A program made the translations under genes and the position numbers. DNA of 64,000 bases from Blumeriella jaapii (Eukaryota; Ascomycota; Leotiomycetes; Helotiales; Drepanopezizaceae), in assembly GCA_009599575.1 (NCBI GenBank), contig VWND01000008.1, positions 1,364,001-1,428,000 of the forward strand, given 5' to 3'. Under the pieces are notes generated by a model. It saw only the letters and a program-made list of their open reading frames with translations, was not told the origin of the DNA and searched no databases. Below, piece by piece: positions 10,840 to 25,349 of the stretch (its first letter is position 1; each line of letters opens with the position of its first letter).

Positions 10840-13800
10840 GCTAAAAGCGAAATTCGTACGAAACGAGCTTTTATCGATTGCGGCGCGGAGAAAAACTGCG
10901 TAATTCAAAAGTTATTAATTAAATATAAATAAAAACCAATTTAAAAACGTATTAATTTATTCACGATTGAAAAAAAAAAATAACTATTTACGGCACGCAT
11001 ACGCAATTTATTCGCGCTATTAATAATTATAAAATAATTAAAAAAATATAAAGCGATTTCGTAGCTTGCGATATAAATATTTCAAAGGTTTTATTTATTT
11101 TAAATTTTCTTTGGTTGCGAAATATCGATCTCGTTATAAGTTTTCGAATTAAATCGTGGCGATATCCAATCGAACGCTTACAATTTAATTTCGTTATAAT
11201 TAAACGTTTCAAAAAAAAATCCAAAAAAACAAACGTTTTATATCGTTTTAAAAAAAGCTACTGAAAAACAGCATTAATTACTTTTTAAATACGACGATTA
11301 CGCCGACGTGTTCGACGATACCGCCGCGGTTATTCTAGTTTTTTATTATTTTATAAAACATCGAATAGATTTCGCGGAAAAAAAGGACCTTTTTTGAAAA
11401 CCAGTTTATTTTTTGTCGGAATCTGAATTTACCGAATTACGCGAATATTTCGATTCGAATTTAAAAAAAAGCTGGATAAAAAAATTTATTAACTCTGCCG
11501 GCGCACCGGTAATATTTATACCGAAAAAAAACGGGAGTTTACGATTATGCGTCGATTATAAAAGTCTAAACGCAATTACGATTAAAAATCGAACTTTTTT
11601 ACCTTTTATTAGCGAAACTTTAAATCGTTTAAAAAAAGCTAAAATATTCACTAAGCTAAATCTTATTTGGGCGTACCACCGTTTTCGAATAAAAAAAGGA
11701 AATAAATGGAAAACTGCGTTTCGCATTCGTTACGAACACTTCGAATATTACGTATTATCCTTCGGCTTTTCGAACGCACTAGCAACTTTTTAAGCGTATA
11801 TTAATCAAGCTTTAATCGGTTTAATAAATATTACGTATATAATTTATTTCGACGATATTTTAATATTTTCCGAAAACCCCGACGATTATACAAACGCGAT
11901 AAAAAAGGTTTTCGAAAAATTTCGTATTAACAAATTTTACGGAAATCTGAAAAAATATACCTTCGATACGAATACGATTAAATTTCTAAGCTTCGTCGTT
12001 ATTTTTACGGAAATTAAAATAGACTTAAAAAAAATAAATAGTATTCGGAAATGGCCTTTTTTTATTACGTAGCGAAATATTCAAATGTTTTTGGGTTTTA
12101 TTAATTTTTATAAACGTTTTATTAAAAACTACGCTAAGCTTTGCCGATTTATTACAGATTTTTTAAAAAAAATGCAACGAAAAAAAATATCGGGCCTTTT
12201 TCGTTTTTTATTCGAAGCGAAGCTCGCTTTTTTACTTTTAAAAGAAAAATTTTGCCAAATATCGATTCTACGTTATTTCGACCTTCGATTAAAAATTCAA
12301 ATCGAAACAAACGCTTCGAAATTCGTTATAAGCGAAATATTATTTTAATTATTCGGGAAAAATACGAAGGCATATTGGCATTTTATCGCATATTATTCGA
12401 AAAAGCTTTTTTTTATAAAACAAAAATACAAAATTTACGACGCTAAGCTAATAGCTATAATTTACGCTTTTAAATAATAAAGCCAATATTTACGTAGCGC
12501 TTCCGACGTTATTATTATACGTATAAATTATTACAATTTGAAATACTTTCTTACGAAAAAACGTTTAAACGAACGCTAAGCGAAATGGGCCGACGAGCTA
12601 ATTAAATACGATTTTGCAATCGAATATAAAATAAAAGTTTTTAATCCGGCGGATGGTTTTTTTCGCCGGCCAAATTTAAAAAAAGATTTAAAAAAAAATA
12701 ACGAACAACTGCCTACGCTGCATCGTAAACTAAAACTAATTTATTTAAGAAATTTTAAAATGTTTTTCGCAATAAAAACACGCTTAAAATCGAAGCATAA
12801 ATTATTTCGCGCCGATAAGTATTCGAAATTTTTATTAACGAAATCAAAAAGTAAAAAGCAAACGGAAAAAAGCCAAATAAAAAGCTTTTTCGCCGGACTG
12901 TTTTTTGCTAATATTATTAATTGTAAATAATATATACCACGAAGCGTAGCCGCTGTATTATTATAATTCGAAACGGCTAATAACGAATTAGCAAAACCGA
13001 TTTATAAAACTATTTTTAAATTGCAAAAATCTGATTTTTTTGTATTATAAAAAACGTACGAATCGGCTTTGCAAAGCAATCGAGCCGGGTTCGAAAAATA
13101 TTGGCGTATAAGCCAAAATAAATTACTACGTTATAAAAAACGTGCGTATATTCCGAATAAAAGCGTTATTAAAAGCGAAATATTAAAAATTAATTACGAC
13201 GATCCGACCGCCGGCTATTAAAGCTTTCGGCGAACGCTAAAACTGGTCGAAAAAAAGTATTTCTGGCCTGGTTTACGAAGCGACGTAAAGCGTTACGTTA
13301 ATATATATAAAAAATACTAAAAAAGCAAATTTAAAAAGCACCGATTTTATAACGAATTTAGCTTTTTTTTCGATTTTTACGAAATTTTAAAAAAAGATAA
13401 TTATAGATTTTATTACGAATTTACTTTTTAGCAAAAAACGAAATCGTATTTACGATTCGATATTCGTTATAATAAACCGATATACGAAGCTGTCGAAATA
13501 TATACCGATACAAAAAACGATTTTAGTTTTAAATTTGGCTGAAATATTTATATAACACGTTTATAAAGATTTTGGCTGTTTTAAAAAAATTATTACAAAC
13601 AAAAGATTAGTTTTCACTAATAAATTCTGGTTTTTAATAATATTTTATTTACAAATACGACGTCGATTAAGCATCGTTTTTTATTTTCAAACCGATAGCC
13701 AAACGAAACGTCAAAATCAAATTTTAAAATTTTATTTTCGCACGTACTGCGATTATCGACAAAACGATTAGGCTACGAAGCTTATTTTAGCCGAGTTTAT

Positions 13801-14470
13801 ATATAACAATTCGATATACGCTTTTACAAATTCTATTTTTTTTCGTATATTATACGGCTTTTACTTAAAACTTAATAATAACGTCGAAAGCGACGTCGTA
13901 AAAAAAAAGATATCGTCAGCGGAAAAACGAATTAAAATATTGCAAAAAAAAAAAAAAATACTTAATAAAAAGCTAAAAAAAGTCAACGCGAATTATAAAA
14001 AGTTTTACGACGTTAAATACAAAAAAATTAAATTTTAAATAAACGACAAAATATTATTATTAATTAAAAACCTTCGATAGCTGCGACTTTTTCGAAAGCT
14101 TTCAAATAAATATTTAAAGCTTTTTAAAATCAAGCGAATTATATACGAGCACGACCAAGCTTATTAATTCGAACTTTCTTTTTAATATCGTATTTACGAT
14201 ACTTTCTACGTTTTCTTATTAAAACTTTGGCAGGATCGGAACGATATCGAGCCGAAAAATAATATAATAAAATTTTAAAAACCCGAAAAATACAAAATCA
14301 AATTAATACAAATTTACAAAAATACAAAAAAAAGCCGATATTATTTGATACGATAAAAGGGCTATTTACTAAGCGAAAATTTCTGAAAATCAAAAAACCA
14401 TTTTACGAACGCAAAAGAAATTGTAAAAAAATACTTAAAAAATACGATAAATAATAGCAACGGAGCAATA
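10840..14470 (+). pseudogene. Element II pol: protease, RT, RNase H, integrase, chromodomain
   Basis: Domains appear in the usual Ty3/gypsy order. The protease has D-C-G-A at 10876-10887. The RT opens at 11413 (SAGAPVIFIPKKNGSLRLCVDYKSLN in pieces) and has catalytic YFDD at 11845-11856. An RT connection segment (FLGFINFYKRFIKNYAKL) lies near 12090, with an RNase H start (ETNAS for ETDAS) near 12300. The integrase zinc-binding region (KKYFWPGLRSDVKRYV) is near 13250-13300. A chromodomain at about 14285-14450 shows KGY and TNAKEIVKKYL with the aromatic positions partly turned to stops. Many Trp and Gln codons have become stops, so the frame is dead. It is clearly a chromovirus pol. Confidence 0.85.
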
Positions 14471-15091
14471 ACGAATGCGCGCCGTAAAAGCAAAAAAAAA
14501 AAAGCAAAAATATTTAAAAAACCTTAAAACCGCCGCTAAGCTAATTTATTTTTATTATTATTATTTCTTTTTCTATCGTTACCGCCATTTTTTTCAGATT
14601 CAAAAGCAGCGGCAGGCTAAAAAAAAATTAATATCAAACGAATTCGCAAAGTATTCGATTTATTCTAATTAAAGTTTCTACGATAACCGTAGTCGAATCC
14701 TAAATTGCAATTACGATATTCGTAAAAATCCAAAATTTAATTCAATTGGTTAAAATAAATCCGAGCGACGTTTTCGAAACGTCGGAAAATACGTTTTATA
14801 CTAGCGTTATTAAATAAAAAGGCCGGCGCAGCCAAAGCTTTCAAAACAGCAGCAGCCGCCAAACCGGCAAAAACGGACGCAGCAGCGGCAGCGGCAGCTC
14901 GAGCCGCGGCGCGATTCGCACGACTTCCGACTATTATAAAAGCCGAAGCGTTATTTTTTTTTAAACGATTTATATAAGCGTCGTAAATAATAAAATCGAT
15001 AAAAGTTTTAATAAAAGCTTTAGCTTCGGTAGCAAAAAAAAAAAAAGCGGCAGCGGCGGTAGCAGCATCGAAACGATTTATAAAATCGTTA

Positions 15092-15353
15092 TGTGACGAT
15101 CTAATCAGTCGGAGGGCTGGGAGATCAGTCAACTGGTCGCCGTGTTCATATGGTATAAAACGAGCCTTTGGTTTTGTAACAAAGATATTCATTTAGAATC
15201 AATAACTGCAGAAGGCAGAGGTTGCTAAAAGGAGAGAGTTTTATATACATGATAGTTTTTATAGTTGATAAGAGATTTACCAGGAGACCAGGGAGCTTGC
15301 AATTATACGTAGTTGCTGGAGTGACGCGAGAAGCAAACGAATGAGTCGTTATA
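15092..15353 (-). repeat. 3' LTR of element III
   Basis: On plus it starts TGTGACGATCTAATCAGTC and ends GAGTCGTTATA (a mutated TCGTCACA). It is the 262-bp LTR subtype, lacking the small insertions near GGTATGAGAAACGAG seen in element VI. Confidence 0.92.
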
Positions 15354-18300
15354 CTACCTTTCCGTCCGAAAAAAGCGCGCCCTCGAGCTTTTATCCATTG
15401 GTACGTTATTATTCAAATGATCGTACGAATCCAAACCTTCGGAATATGCCTTCAGCCAATTTATAAGTTTTGCAGAAGGACCGGAGAGTTTTTTATGCGC
15501 TAAATAAAAGTCGCGTATTTTCAGGAGAGCGTATATAAAGTCAGACGCGGGATATTACGTGAGATTTTTATTTAAGCCTATTTAAAAAGCTTTGTATTAA
15601 AGGGTTTTCCGCTGCATTCGATAGGCGATTAATTTTTCGATTTCGTATTTAAATTTATTAGTTATATTAATAGGTTCAGGGGCTGGGTTAACCTGATTTA
15701 AAAGCGCGTCGTTAATTGCTTTACGCAGTCGATTAGCGTGAAAAACTGGGTGTACGTTTATAGTATTAGAAAGGTCTAGCTTGAAAGCGTTGTCGAAAAT
15801 TTTGGCTATAATTTTAAAAGGGCCGTTTGTAAGGTTGTCGAGCTTGCGAAAGGGCCGGAAGGTCGGAAATAAACGTATATCGAGCCATACGTAGTCGCTA
15901 ACGTTAAAATCGTTCGCGCGGCGAAACTTATTCGCATTTTTTTTTATTTTATCGTAGGTTTATTAAAAGTGCGATTTGGCGAGATTTCAGGCGTCGTAAT
16001 GGCGGCGAGCGTACGCACGAGCTTCGTTTGCGTTTAGCTTATATAAGGGGTTGAAAAAAGGGAAAATATCGAGCTTTCAATTCCAATTGATATAGGGAAT
16101 GTAACCGTATACAATTTCAAAAGGTAAAAAGCCATTTAAACTCTCGTGAAAAAAGACTATTTAAGCGAAATCTATTATTAAAAGAAATTCGTTTTAATCG
16201 TTTTAATAAAAGTTTACGAAAGGTCGAAAGCGTTTTTGCAGGTATTAATTGTAAATTTCGGTCTGACCGTCGGTTTCAAAATAAGCGGCTATCGAAAGCT
16301 TTAATTGCGTATCGAATATTTTATTTAATTCAGATCAGAAAGTAAATTAATATTAAAAGCTACGATCGTTAATAATACTTTTTAAAAGGCCAAAATACTT
16401 GTATACGTGAAATATATATAGTTTAGCGAGGCTTCGAGCGTCGATATTTTTATGGCAGAAAATCGAAATAATTTGCTTGGAAAAGCGATTTATTATTACG
16501 AACACGTTATCGTAACCGTATTTGTTTTTGTTAAAATTGCAAAAGTTTATTATAACGTATTTCCAAAAGTGATTAAAAACAGAAAAAGACTGAAAAAAGC
16601 CGGAGCGCTTATTTTTTAAAATAAAACTTTTTCGATAAGCGTAGCAGTTGCGATAGTATTATTTTACGAAAGCTGTTATATTTCGCTAATAATATTGGTT
16701 CGAAAGCAATTGCGTAATTTTGCGAGCGCTGGAATAAGCGGTGGAAATCTGGTCGTGTATTTTTCGTATAAAGGTCAGACGAAAATGATCGACGTTTGGT
16801 ATTATCAGGCGACCGTAATATAGCAGCAGGTCGCGTTTAAATGTATACGAAGTATTATTATCGTTTCTTTTCGTAGCGTTTCGTATAGCTTTTTTTCGGA
16901 GGGCTATCAGGCTGCTAGCTGTACGATTAGCGTAGAAAAGCTGGTTAACGATACGGAATGCGAATAAAAATCAGCTATTTCAACGATAAAAACAGCTGTT
17001 TCGGAGGCCGTGGACGGTCGAAGTTTTTTAATTAAAAAGCGATAATCGATTTAATTGGTTCGAAAAAATGTTTGCAGGCGCTAAATACGTTTAAAAAAGT
17101 TTTGGCGGTCGAATTCGCTCGTACGACGTGTTAGTGCGTTAGCCAGAGGATTGTGTTTATTTGATTTATACGTAATAAGAAAGTTGTAATCGGCGAGAAA
17201 CTCGGCCCAGCGTGCTTATCGAGCGTTTAAGAATTTGAAAATTATAAAATACTTTAAGGCTTTGTAATTAATAATTATTTTGATTTGGTAAACTAAGCTA
17301 GTTAATTTAGCACGAAAATTGCCTAGAAATCTTACGATTGCGAGCATTTTTTTATTATATACGACGTAGTTTAGTTTTGCGAAAGCTATGGTTTTGCTGA
17401 AGTAGGCGACTGGGAGCCAGTCGTCGTTATAAAATTGCGAAAGCATAAAAGCTATTACGCCGTCGGAAGCGTTAGTTTTTAATATGCAAAAAAGGTTTTG
17501 CCTGTAATATTATAGAATTGATGCAGTAGTAAAAGCTAGTGTAAAAAGGTCGAAACTTTTCTGATATTTAAAAGTGAAATTAAAAGGAATATTAGTTTTG
17601 GTCAAATGGACCAAAGGTTTTGCAATTATACCGTAGTTTTTAATAAAACGTCGGTAAAAGTTACAAAAACCAAAAAAGCTTTGTACACCTTTTATAATAG
17701 TAGAAAGTTTTTAATAAACGATTACGAAAACTTTCTTTGGATTTATTTTTAGGCTTTTAATCGAAATAATAAAGCCTAAGTAACGGGTCCGTATAACGTT
17801 AAATTCAGATTTCCGAATATCGGCTTGTAATTTAATATCAGCGAGCCTTTGAAACATTTTGCGAACGTATATGGCGTGTTTCAAAAGGTCGGACGAATAA
17901 AAATATTATTCAGATATATAATGCAAAAATCGTTTAAATAATCGAAGAAAACGTCGTTTATATAACGTTAGTAAATTGCGGATTTATTAATAAAGCCAAA
18001 AAATAGTATCTTATATTTATAGGCGTTGTAACGCGTACGAAACGTCGTTAATTTTTTACTGGCGGGGTCTATTCGAATTTTATAAAAGGCTTGACGAATA
18101 TCGAGCTTCGTAAAAATTCGCGCTTTCGAAAAACGAACAAGGGTTTTATCGATAAAAAGGAAAGAATAGCGATCCTTACGAATAATATTATTAAAAGCTC
18201 GATAATCGATACAAAAACGCAGTAAACCGTCGGGTTTTTTAGCGAAAAATATTAGAACAGCGAAAAGAGCGATAAAAAGTTCGATAAAACTTTTGTTAAA

Positions 18301-18958
18301 ATTGTTTTGCAAATAGATTTTAACAATTTCGAATTTTAAAATCGATATTTTATACAAAAGAATATATTTCAGCTCTTTTTCATTTATAATAAGCTCGATT
18401 TTGTAGTCGTAGGGCCGGTAAAAGGCTAGCTCGTTACTGGCGGCCTTAGAAAACACGTGTTCGAGGTTTTTGTACTTCGGGAGAAAAAATTCGAAGAAAG
18501 ATTTATTCGAAATTAGCTTTGCTAAGCTGGTTGAAAAGGTCGAAATCGATATTTTATTAGTTCTGAAACGTTCGAAAAAACTATGAAATTGGATTTTAAA
18601 AGAAGTGTTATACGTAAAATCGTCTAGTATTTTGTCGATTTCGTACAAAAAGATTAAAAACATTTTAACTGCTTTTTTTCTGAAGATTAGCTTAAAAGCG
18701 TATGTAATAATCTGGCAGATGGAAATTAAATAAGCAGTAGATTAAAAAATTCGTTTTCGAACTGGTCGTTTGGAAGATTCAGAAAATGGCTTATTTAAAC
18801 TATCGATTATATTAAGCTGAAAGGCTATCGCGGCGAGGGCTTTTTTTCGGTTTTTAATGTAACTGTTTTTCGTAAAACGAAAAAGCTGTTCTGACGAAAA
18901 GAAAAAAAAAGGAAAAAAAATAATAAAAGGGGGATCGGCAGCTTGGAAAGGTGGTGTA
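15354..18958 (-). pseudogene. Element III pol: RT, RNase H, integrase, chromodomain (left piece)
   Basis: Reading right to left, the longest RT frame is 17968-18663, with KKPDGLLRFCIDYRAFNN and TKLDIRQAFYKIR. The catalytic box near 17900-17925 reads YLNN. RNase H follows at 17216-17446 (AYFSKTIAFAKLNYVV), then integrase at about 16300-16850 and the GPF/chromodomain at about 15570-15950. Many stops are present. At the integrase tryptophan (near 16334) it has TGA, as elements V and VI do. Confidence 0.88.
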
Positions 18959-19220
18959 TGTGACGATTCACTCGTTTGCCCCTCGCGTCACCCCAGCAAC
19001 TACGTATAGCTGCAAGCTTCCTGGTCTTCTGGTGGGTCTCCCATCAACTGTGGAGACTATCATATATATAAGGCTTTTTCTTTTTAGCAACCTTTGCCTT
19101 TTGCAGTTGTTGATTCTAAGTGAATATTTTTATTACAAAACCAAAGGCTCGTTTTATACCATATGAATACGGCGACCAGTTGACTGATCTTCCAGCCTTC
19201 CGACTGATTAGATCGTTATA
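18959..19220 (+). repeat. 5' LTR of element IV
   Basis: It starts TGTGACGATTCACTCG and ends GATCGTTATA, with a TATATATAAGGC promoter motif inside. TTATCAACAAC, the self-primer complement, follows immediately. Confidence 0.92.
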
Positions 19221-19341
19221 TTATCAACAACTTTTTCTACGCTAGCGACGACGTAAATTATTTTTTTTTTCGAATTTCTTACGGGTCACACCAAAGTGAT
19301 CGACCGGTCGTAAAAAAGCTTATTTCCGCATTTCGCGAAGG

Positions 19342-20830
19342 ATGGCTTCTGTTCAACGATCTCCTCCTCAGCAAAGCTTTTCAGCTCCTGCTATTACACC
19401 TTAATCTCTCTCTTAATCAGCGAAAAAGCAGCCTCTTTTAGAAGCTTTTTTTTCTGAAAAACAGTCCTCCTCCCGAGGAAAAAAAAACAAAGGAAAAGGC
19501 AGAGCGCCAACCACTTCGCTTGCCACCTTCTCCCAGCCTAGCGCTGAAAGCGTTTAGTTGAAACTCCTGCAAAATCAATTAAAAAAAGCGCAAAAGCGTG
19601 AACGACAACTTCTAAAGGCTATGCGATTGCGACAGACCCTTTAATCAGAGCGTTTAATAGAATTTATCGAACGTGCTTCTGTCAGTCGCGAATCTGCTGC
19701 TTCTTCTTTTTTTCGCAACGTTTCATTTCAATTAATAAACGCTGCAAACCAATTTTTACGCTTTTCGCGAACTCTTTTTGAATTTCTTTCTAACGGCCAA
19801 GACTTTAGCGCGCTTTTTGAATGCTATGGTTTCTATTTATCTGCTAACTTTCGATTAATTCGTATAAAGCGCGTTTCGAACCTTGAGTTTAAGCTAAATA
19901 ATGGTGAAAATTACAAAGCACGCTATTGAAAGATTAGAGTTTTCGATAACTTCGAACTTTACTACGACTATTTCGCTAGCGATCGATTTCGCAAAAATTA
20001 CATATTCGATCAGACCGAAAGCGTGGCAAAGAAGTTTCTGACCTCGCGTATCTTGAACCGTTCCGACCCTACACTTTTCGAAAAATTAATAAAAAAGGTC
20101 GCCGATTTCCTGGCCGATCCTTTAGACGTTCAAAAGGCGGAAAACGAGTTTAAAATGCTTGCAATAAGTACGTACGACGACTTTTGGCGATTTTACCTGC
20201 GATTTTCTATTTTTACAGCGAACGCTTAAATACGGATCGACAAACAGCTTCGGGACGCTCTTCGCGACAAAATATTAAAGCGTCTACGAGAAAAGCTGCA
20301 CTTGGAATAAGCGCGTACAACGACTTTCAAGGATTAGCTCACCGCCGTCCGACAAAAAGAATAAAGTCAATTGGCTGAACGAATTTTATACGCGAGTCGC
20401 TTTTTAATTAAGTTTATTACTTATCAAAATGGTAGGTCCTTAACCAAAGCGTACTACGAATCAAATCGTACGTACGAGAATCGTCCAAATGCTTCACAAG
20501 CTTTCTCTTAGTCTTCTGTTTTTCCTTTTTTTTTACGCCAAAACGCCCCTTTTAGCGTTTTTTTTTTTCGATCGGACCAACGACAACGCTCGTTTTTTAT
20601 TTTATATCAAAAGGTTCGAGGCCAATCTGCACGACTTTTTACGGGCCGACCCTCGGTTTTATTTAAAAGCCTTTCCAGGCTGATAAGTGTAAACGAGGTC
20701 GAACCGGCCGAAGATTCGCCTTCCGATAATAGTAGTAAAAACGAAAACTTTTTTTCAGACGATTTTTAAAATATATATAAAAAAGTTGAAAGCTTTCCCG
20801 TCAATCGGAGAAACGCTCAGGCCTAAGCAA
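19342..20830 (+). pseudogene. Element IV gag remnant
   Basis: The ATG at 19342 matches the gag start of element VI. CAA codons have become TAA within about 20 codons (CCTCAACC reads CCTTAATC). The best preserved part is the capsid-like region at 20023-20229 (LFEKLIKKVADFLADPLDVQ). No zinc knuckle is seen, as in VI. Confidence 0.85.
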
Positions 20831-20837
20831 AGCCTTT

Positions 20838-23800
20838 TTCTTAAGCGTATTGCGCGATATGCGTTATTTTAACGTTCGAAAGCTTTTTGATGGCGATTTA
20901 CTGACAATTTTCGTTATATTTACTAAGAATAGCTTTTCGTACAAAATAAAAGCGCTCGCCGATTCTGGAGCGAACGGTTATGCGTTAATCGATTCGGCGC
21001 TGATCAAGTTCTTTTTTTTCTTTTTAAAACTTTTAATTTAATCTTTCCCGGCTTTTTTTCTTATAAAAAAGTATAATAAAGCTCGTGGCTATTTAATTAT
21101 ACATTTTACGCTTTTTAATTTTATTATTAATAATCGAATACAATCGTTCACTTTTTTTTTAATTACTAACCTCGAAAATTATAGTGTGATTTTAAAAAGA
21201 GCTTGGCTGGCCGAACACTAAGTTTTATTAAACTGTAATAAACGCAAGCTTTATTAGCCGAAGTTTTACCCCCTTACAGCCTTTTACGCTCGTTGTATTA
21301 AAGTTTTTTATTTGCATTTCCGAAAGATTTAATTTCGCCATCAAAACGACGTTGTGAAACGTGACAAAAACCTTGACTAATTGTGGCAGACTTACGACGC
21401 TGTGCGGAGCGCGAAAAGGTCGAATTTTATTCGCGGTGCTAATTTCGATGGCGACGCCAGTGGGATAATACAAGAAATTACACCATCTTTTTAAGCTGCC
21501 GATCTCCCTTTTATTATTTCTTCTTTTTCTTTTTTTCTTTCGTCAGAACAGCTTCCTCGTTTTACGAAAAACAGTTATATTAAAGACCGAAAAAAGACTT
21601 TCGCCGCGATAGCCTTTCAGCTTAATATAATCGATAATTCAGATAAGCCATTTTTTAAATTTTTCAAACGACCAGTTCGAAAACGAGTCCCTCAACCTAC
21701 TGCTTACCCAATTTCCATCTGCCAGATTATTGCATACGCTTTTAAGCTGATTTTCAGAAAAAAAGCAGTTAAAGTGTTTTCAACCTCCTTATACGAAATC
21801 GACAAAATACTAGACGACCTTACGTACAACACTTTTTTCAAAACCTAATTTCACAGTCTTTTCGAACGTTTCAAAACTAATAAAATATCGATTTCGACTT
21901 TTTCAACCAGCTTAGCAAAGCTAACTTCGAATAAACTTTTCTTCGAATTTCTTTCCCCGGAGTACAAAAATCTCGAACACGTGTTTTCTAAGGCCGCTAA
22001 TAACGAGCTAGCCTTTTACCGGCCTTACGACCATAAAATCGAGCTTATTGTAAGTGAGAAAGAGCTGAAATACACTTTTTTGTATAAGATATCGATTTTA
22101 AAGCTCGAGATTATTAAAACTTATTTGCAAAACAATTTTAACAAAAGTTTATCGAATTTTTCACCGCTTTTTTCGCTGCTTCAATGCTTTTCGCTAAAAA
22201 ATCCGACGGTTCACTGCGTTTTTGTATCGATTATCGAGCTTTTAATAATATTATTCGTAAAAATCGCTACCTTTTCTCTTTTATCGATAAGACTTTTGCT
22301 CGTTTCTCGGAAGCGCGAATTTTTACGAAGCTCGATATTCGTTAAGCCTTCCATAAAATTCGAATAGACCCCGCCAATGAAGAACTGACGACGTTTCGTA
22401 CGCGTTACGGCGCTTATAAATGCAAAATGCTATTTTTTGGCCTTACTAATAGATCCGCAATTTACCAACGCTATATGAACGACGTTTTTTTCGATTATTT
22501 GAACGATTTTTGTATTGCATACTTAGATAACATTTTTATTTATTCGTCCGACTTTTTGAAACACGCTATATACGTTCGCAAAATATTCCAAAGGCTCGCT
22601 GACGCTGAATTACAGATCGATATTCGGAAATCTAAATTTAACGTTACTCGGATCCGTTATTTAAGCTTTATTATTTCGACTGAAAGCTTAGAAGTAGATC
22701 CAGAAAAGGTTTTTATGGTCGCCTATTGAAAACTTTCTATTATTGTAAAAGATGTACAAAGCTTTTTTGGTTTTTGTAACTTCTACCGACGTTTTATTCG
22801 AAACTACGGTATAATTGCAAAGCTTCTGGTTTATTTGACCAAGGCTAACGTTTTTTACAATTTCACTTTTGAATGTTAAGAAAATTTCGACCTTTTTACA
22901 CTAGCTTTTACTACTGCATCAGTTTTATAATATTATAGGCAAGACTTTTTTTGTATATTAAAGACTGACGCTTCCGACGGCGTAATAGCTTTTATGCTTT
23001 CGCAATTTCATAGCGACGATTGGCTTCCAGTCGTTTATTTTAGCAAAACTATAGCTTTCGCAAAACTAAACTATATCGTACACGATAAAGAGATGCTCGC
23101 AATCGTAAGATTTTTAGGCAATTTTCGTGCTAAACTAGTTGGCTCAGTTCATTAGATTAAAATAATTATTAATTATAAGGCTTTGGAGTACTTTATGACT
23201 TTCAAGCTTTTAAACGTTCGACAAATACGCTGGGCCGAACTCCTCGCCGATTACAACTTTCTTATTACGTACAAACCAAATAAACACAATCCTTTGGCTG
23301 ACGCATTAATACGTCGTACGAGCGAACTCGATCGCCAAAACTTTTTTAAACGCACCCAGCGCCTGCAAACACTTTTTCGAACCGATTAGATCGATCACCG
23401 CTTTTTGATTAAAAAACTTCGACCGTTTACGGTCTCCGAAACAGCTGTTTTTATCGTTGAAATAGCTGATTTTTCATTCGTATTTCGTGTCGTTAATCAG
23501 CTTTTCCACGCTAATCGCATAGCTAGCAGTTTAATAGCCCTCCGAAAAGAAGCTGTACGAAACGCTACGAAGAAAAACGATAACAACACTTCGTATATAT
23601 TTAAACGCGACCTGCTGTTATATTACGGTCGCCTAATAGTACTAGACGTCGATCATTTTCGTCTGGCCTTTGTATAAAAAGTGTACGACCAGATTTTTAT
23701 CGCTTATTCCAGCGCTCGCAAAACTACGCAATTGCTTTCGGATTAATATTATTGGCGAGGTATAATAGCTTTTGTAAAATAATACTATCGCAATTGCTAC

Positions 23801-25087
23801 GCTTGTCGAAGAAATTCTGTTTTAAAAAATAAGCGCCCCGGCCTTTTTCAGCCTTTTTCTGTTCCTGACCATTTTTAAAAGCACGTTATAATAGATTTTT
23901 GCAGCTTTAACAAAAATAAACACGGTTACGATAACGTGTTCGTAGTAATAGATCGCTTTTTTAAGCAGGCCATTTCGATTCTTTGCTATAAAAATATCGA
24001 CGCTCGAAGCCTCGCCAAATTGTATATATTCCACGTATACAGGTATTTTGGCTTTTCAAAAAATATTATTAACGATCGTAGCCTTTAGTATTAATTTACC
24101 TTCTGGTCTGAATTAAACAAAATACTCGGTACGCAACTAAAGCTTTCGATAGCCGCTTATTCTGAAACCGACGGTCAAACCGAAATTTACAATTAATATC
24201 TGCAAAAACGCTTTCGACCTTTCGTAAACTTTTATTAAAACGATTAAAGCGAATTTTTTTTAATAATAAATTTCGCTTAAATAATTCTTTTTTACGAAAA
24301 TCTAGGTGGCTTTTCACTTTTTAAAATTGTACACGGTTATACTCCTTATATTAATTGGAACTGGAAGCTCGATACTTTCCTTTTCTTTAATCTTTTATAC
24401 AAACTAAACGCAAATAAAGCTCGTGCGTACGCTCGCCGCTATTACGACGCTTAAAACCTTGCCAAATCGCATCTTTAATAAGCCCACGATAAAATAAAAA
24501 AAAATGCGAATAGATTTCGCCGCGCGAACGATTTTAACGTTGGCGATTACGTATGGTTCGATATGCGCCTATTTCCGACCTTCCGGCCTTTTCGCAAGCT
24601 CGACAACTTTACAAACGGCCCTTTTAAGATTGTAGCCAAAATTTTCGACAACGCTTTTAAGCTAGACCTTTCTAGTATTATAAACGTATATTCAGTTTTT
24701 CACGCTAGTCGACTGCGTAAAGCAGCTGACGACGCGCTTTCAGGTCAGGTTAACCCAGCTTTTAAACTTATTAATATAATTGATAAGCTTGAATACGAAG
24801 TCGAAAAATTAATCGCCTGTCGAATGCAGCGGAAGACTTTTTAATACAGAGCTTTTTAAATAGGCTTAGATAAAAATCTTACGTGGTACCCCGCGTCTGA
24901 TTTTATATACGCTCTTCTGAAAGTGCGCGATTTTCATTTGACGCATAAGAAGCTTTCCGGTCCTTTTGCAAAACTTGTAAACTGGCTGAAAGCATATTCC
25001 GAAGGTTTAAATTCGTACGATCATTTGGATAATGACGTACCAATAGATAAAAGCTCGAAGGCGCGCTTTTTTCGGACGGGAGGATAG
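20838..25087 (+). pseudogene. Element IV pol remnant (protease to chromodomain)
   Basis: The protease at 20850-21041 keeps the D-S-G active-site triad (ALADSGANGYALID), unlike the other three family members. The RT is at about 21980-22730; its catalytic box reads YLDN near 22530. RNase H is at about 22960-23390, the integrase zinc-binding and core regions at about 23650-24230, and the GPF/chromodomain at 24563-25060. Stops are scattered throughout. At the integrase tryptophan mutated in III, V and VI this copy still reads TGG (near 24103). At the protease-RT linker it has TAG (near 21254). Confidence 0.88.
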
Positions 25088-25349
25088 TGTGACGACTTAT
25101 TCGTTTGCCCTTCGCGTCACCTCAGCAATTACGTATAGCTGCAAGCTCTTTGGTTTTCTGGTGGGTCTTCTATTAACTGTGGAGATTATTATGTATATAA
25201 GACTTTTTTTCTTTAGCAACTTCTGCTTTTTGCAATTGTTGATTTTAAGTGAATATCTTTGTTACAAAACCAAAGGCTCGTTTCATACCATATGAATACG
25301 GCGACCAGTTGACTGATTTCCCAGCCCTCCGATTGATTAGATCGTCACA
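25088..25349 (+). repeat. 3' LTR of element IV
   Basis: It has the same 262-bp length as the 5' copy, from TGTGACGACTTATTCG to GATCGTCACA. A purine-rich GGACGGGAGGATAG tract precedes it. Confidence 0.92.

Larger units (their letters stand above)
18959..25349 (+). mobile_element. Element IV: family-1 chromovirus inserted into element III
   Basis: It has 262-bp LTRs at 18959-19220 and 25088-25349 and target duplication GTGTA at 18954-18958 and 25350-25354. Its length is 6391 bp with no internal insertion. It lies in the opposite orientation to III, in the linker between III's protease and RT. It is moderately mutated: several stop-free segments of 60-130 codons remain. Confidence 0.95.

Noticed and set aside
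14737..15192. Alanine-rich 151-aa frame on minus
   Set aside because: It crosses the border of element III's LTR into element II; the alanine run comes from a GCN-rich tract that also reads Ser- or Gln-rich in other frames.
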